Source: Flavobacteriaceae bacterium (GTDB lineage: Bacteria > Bacteroidota > Bacteroidia > Flavobacteriales > Flavobacteriaceae). From it: a stretch of 64,000 bases of DNA. The translations under genes were made by a program, and so were the position numbers. The stretch spans positions 868,001-932,000 of the forward strand of contig CP046177.1 of the NCBI GenBank assembly GCA_014075215.1, given 5' to 3'. Below, piece by piece: positions 62,218 to 64,000 of the stretch (the stretch's first letter is position 1; every line of letters begins with the position of its first letter). A model generated the notes under the pieces. That model was not told where the DNA came from. It ran no database searches and saw only the letters and a list, made by a program, of their open reading frames with translations.

Positions 62218-62877
62218 ATGAAAGAAAAGATATACGTTCACGTAGCTGATGATCATAAGATACTGATTGAAGGAATTATAGCTGTAATAAATACTGATGA
62301 TAATATAGAGGTAGAAGGATACTCTCTAACAGGAAGAGAAGTCATAGATTGGTCAAAAGAGAAAAAAGCTGATATCTTGATTTTAGATATAAATATGCCG
62401 GTATTTGATGGCATTGATGTCTTAAAGTTTTTTCAGACTAATGAAATTGAGCAAAAAGTAATTATACTGTCTAGTTATGATGATGTGGATTTGGTAAAAC
62501 AATTACTTCACCTTGGGGTGAAGGGCTTTCTATCTAAAAATAGTGCCGGAGAGCATATTATAAAAGCAATAAAAGTAGTAGCAAAAGGAGGGCAGTATTT
62601 TAGTGATGACATAAAAAACAATTTGTTTAAGTCGTACACGGGGCAGAAAGTGAAAGAAGGAGATAGACCGGAAAGCACAATAGCTTATAATTTGACAGAA
62701 AGGGAGTTAGAAGTTTTAAAACTAATAGCGAAACAAAATAGTACGGCAGAAATATCAGACATATTACATATTAGTACAAACACGGTAGAAACCTATAGAA
62801 AAAATTTATTTAAAAAAACCAAAGTTAAAAATGCAGTAGGCTTGGCAATGTATGCAGTGAAAAACAATATTATATAG
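62218..62877 (+). CDS. NarL/LuxR-type response regulator
   Basis: 219 aa. Receiver domain with acidic DDHK and phospho-acceptor Asp in ADILILDINMPVFDG, followed by SSYD and K in LSKNSAG. The output domain is a LuxR-type HTH (LTERELEVLKLIAKQNSTAE, STNTVETYRKNLFKK). Its partner is likely a histidine kinase; a candidate N-terminus begins at 63713. Confidence 0.93.
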   Translation: MKEKIYVHVADDHKILIEGIIAVINTDDNIEVEGYSLTGREVIDWSKEKKADILILDINMPVFDGIDVLKFFQTNEIEQKVIILSSYDDVDLVKQLLHLGVKGFLSKNSAGEHIIKAIKVVAKGGQYFSDDIKNNLFKSYTGQKVKEGDRPESTIAYNLTERELEVLKLIAKQNSTAEISDILHISTNTVETYRKNLFKKTKVKNAVGLAMYAVKNNII

Positions 62878-63039
62878 TAAGTATCCCCTAAAATTAAGAT
62901 ACTCTTATGTTTTCTAGTTGAGAACCACCCCTAATAAGAGTTCGTTTTTTCCTAATTACTATTTAATAGCACACGCGTTGCAAGCCTACTTTTTTAATAT
63001 ATAGTAAAATCAGAAATCAAATTTTTAAATCTTTCAATC

Positions 63040-63708
63040 ATGAAAAAAGCCAGTTTATTTTTAGTAATGTTAACTGTTAATTTGGGGTTAATATCTTGTT
63101 CTTCCGAAGAAATTTTTAGTCCGGAAGCAACTACCAATAATTTATTGGAAAACTACTCTGTTAAAAGAGACGCAACGGGAGCATACTCTTTAGACTATAC
63201 CCTAAATGAAAATGCAGTAGCTTCGCTTTCTAAGGATGCTAAATCAAATAATAATAATTTTTACGTATATTCGTCTGATAATCAATCTAAAACAAATTTT
63301 AGAGAGGAGCTGTCTTTAAATAATAATTCTTTAAACGTTGGTTTTACAGATACTGAGACAAACAAAAAGTCATTCATTACTGTTATTGATGATGATATCC
63401 GGTTTAATAGGGATGCTAATAAAGATTTTTTAAGCGAATATAGTATTACTAATAATGGAGATGACACAGTTACGATGAATTTTAAAGTAAAAGAAAATAT
63501 AACTGCTGACTTTGTTTATAATGATACTATAGGTACTTATGAAGTACACCTAAGAGAAGGAGCCGGTTCCCAATCCGATTTTATTAAAACATTTGTAAAA
63601 GAAGAAGGAGTTGATTTAAAAATTGATTTTGTAAACCATTACGCCAATAGTGAAACCGGCAGAGGAAGGGCGACAGTGAGGAAACCAAGATCTATAATAA
63701 GAGAGTAA
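63040..63708 (+). CDS. Lipoprotein of unknown function
   Basis: 222 aa. The signal peptide ends in a lipobox (LGLISC) followed by SSEE. The mature part is acidic, beta-rich and rich in Asn/Asp/Thr (YSLDYTLNENAVASL, KVKENITADFVYNDT) and ends in a basic tail (RGRATVRKPRS). No family is recognised. It lies between a response regulator and a probable sensor gene and may be part of the same signalling locus. Confidence 0.7.
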   Translation: MKKASLFLVMLTVNLGLISCSSEEIFSPEATTNNLLENYSVKRDATGAYSLDYTLNENAVASLSKDAKSNNNNFYVYSSDNQSKTNFREELSLNNNSLNVGFTDTETNKKSFITVIDDDIRFNRDANKDFLSEYSITNNGDDTVTMNFKVKENITADFVYNDTIGTYEVHLREGAGSQSDFIKTFVKEEGVDLKIDFVNHYANSETGRGRATVRKPRSIIRE

Positions 63709-63712
63709 AATA

Positions 63713-64000
63713 TTGAGAGGATTAATAAAAATATTTTTAGCACTACTAGTAGTCACAGTTAACTGTATTGAAAAAGCAGAATGCTCAAACAAAAGAGTAG
63801 ATATAAATAATACAGTCCCTCTACTTATTAATAACTACTATCAAAACAAGGATACTACATTATTAGTTAAAAAGTTTAGAAAGGCAGATAGTTTATTCAT
63901 AAGTAAAAAATTTCCTGAATCTATCGAAATTGCTACTGAATTGTTATATGAAACAGAGAGAGCAGGAAATCAGGAATTAAACTCATTGACCAATTATTTG
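63713..64000 (+). CDS. N-terminal part of a probable sensor protein (runs off the window)
   Basis: 96 codons from a TTG (RGLIKIFLALLVVTVNC...). A signal-type hydrophobic segment is followed by helical sequence (LLVKKFRKADSLFISKKFPE, SIEIATELLYETERAGNQEL) typical of the periplasmic TPR region of NarX/DesK-type histidine kinases. It begins 4 bp after the lipoprotein stop. The kinase domain is not in the window, so the call rests on this start and on the nearby response regulator. Confidence 0.45.
   Translation, partial: MRGLIKIFLALLVVTVNCIEKAECSNKRVDINNTVPLLINNYYQNKDTTLLVKKFRKADSLFISKKFPESIEIATELLYETERAGNQELNSLTNYL

Overview
The window comes from a member of the Bacteroidota, most likely a marine-type Flavobacteriaceae. 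The evidence is the low G+C content, promoters of the TTG/TAnnTTTG type, a GLPGLI protein, TonB-dependent receptors, bacillithiol synthesis (bshC), orphan RHS genes of the 'MGCLKL' type, a Rho with a long low-complexity insertion, and flavobacterial-type insertion sequences (ISAon1-like ISL3, IS110, IS1 and IS1595 remnants).

Positions 1-31,931 form an accessory island. One theme recurs four times: an XRE repressor, a P-loop ATPase (alone, or joined to a CHC2/Toprim primase), one or two tyrosine recombinases, a structured non-coding stretch, then an orphan RHS C-terminal toxin with its immunity gene. Module E1 (1-3561, leftward) has primase, an ATPase broken by an amber codon, and the start of a recombinase. 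Module E2 (4903-13192) is a near-perfect inverted repeat with 3838-bp arms. Each arm carries ATPase plus two recombinases, the arms diverge from a 614-bp T-rich hairpin array, and each ends inside an orphan RHS gene with a different toxin and immunity lipoprotein. Module E3 (about 14,690-21,541) has a 67-aa protein, XRE, ATPase and two recombinases, conserved structured DNA, and a toxin/immunity pair. An IS110 element with a candidate bridge RNA (about 21,722-23,051) separates E3 from module E4 (23,070-31,931). E4 has a 67-aa protein, XRE, a frameshifted primase-ATPase fusion, a 194-aa winged-helix-like protein in place of the recombinases, an expanded 11-bp minisatellite, and a decaying metallopeptidase toxin. 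An ISL3-type element sits between that toxin and its immunity gene. IS1595 and IS1 fragments close the island.

Positions 33,000-64,000 are mostly chromosomal. They hold bshC, lpdA, argS and a YkgJ protein; a probable iron-regulated operon (DUF4856 protein, imelysin, HTTM protein, TonB receptor) behind a Fur-like palindrome; and a secretion/uptake cluster (two Cys-rich secreted peptides, a strong terminator, GLPGLI protein, hypothetical protein, outer-membrane barrel). tRNA-Phe follows. Then comes a conserved envelope run: coaX, a FadL-like barrel, a TPR protein, lptC, a small membrane protein, a CorC-type protein with an internal amber codon, and a PpiD/SurA-like isomerase. Rho, a DUF4293 protein, a NarL-type response regulator, a lipoprotein and the start of a probable sensor gene end the window.

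Several reading frames are broken by single nonsense codons or homopolymer indels (389-1747, 23960-26481, 28893-29957, 38694-39190, 48687-49303, 55758-57050). This is either real decay or residual sequencing error, and raw reads would tell which. All functions are inferred from sequence motifs alone; no database search was run.
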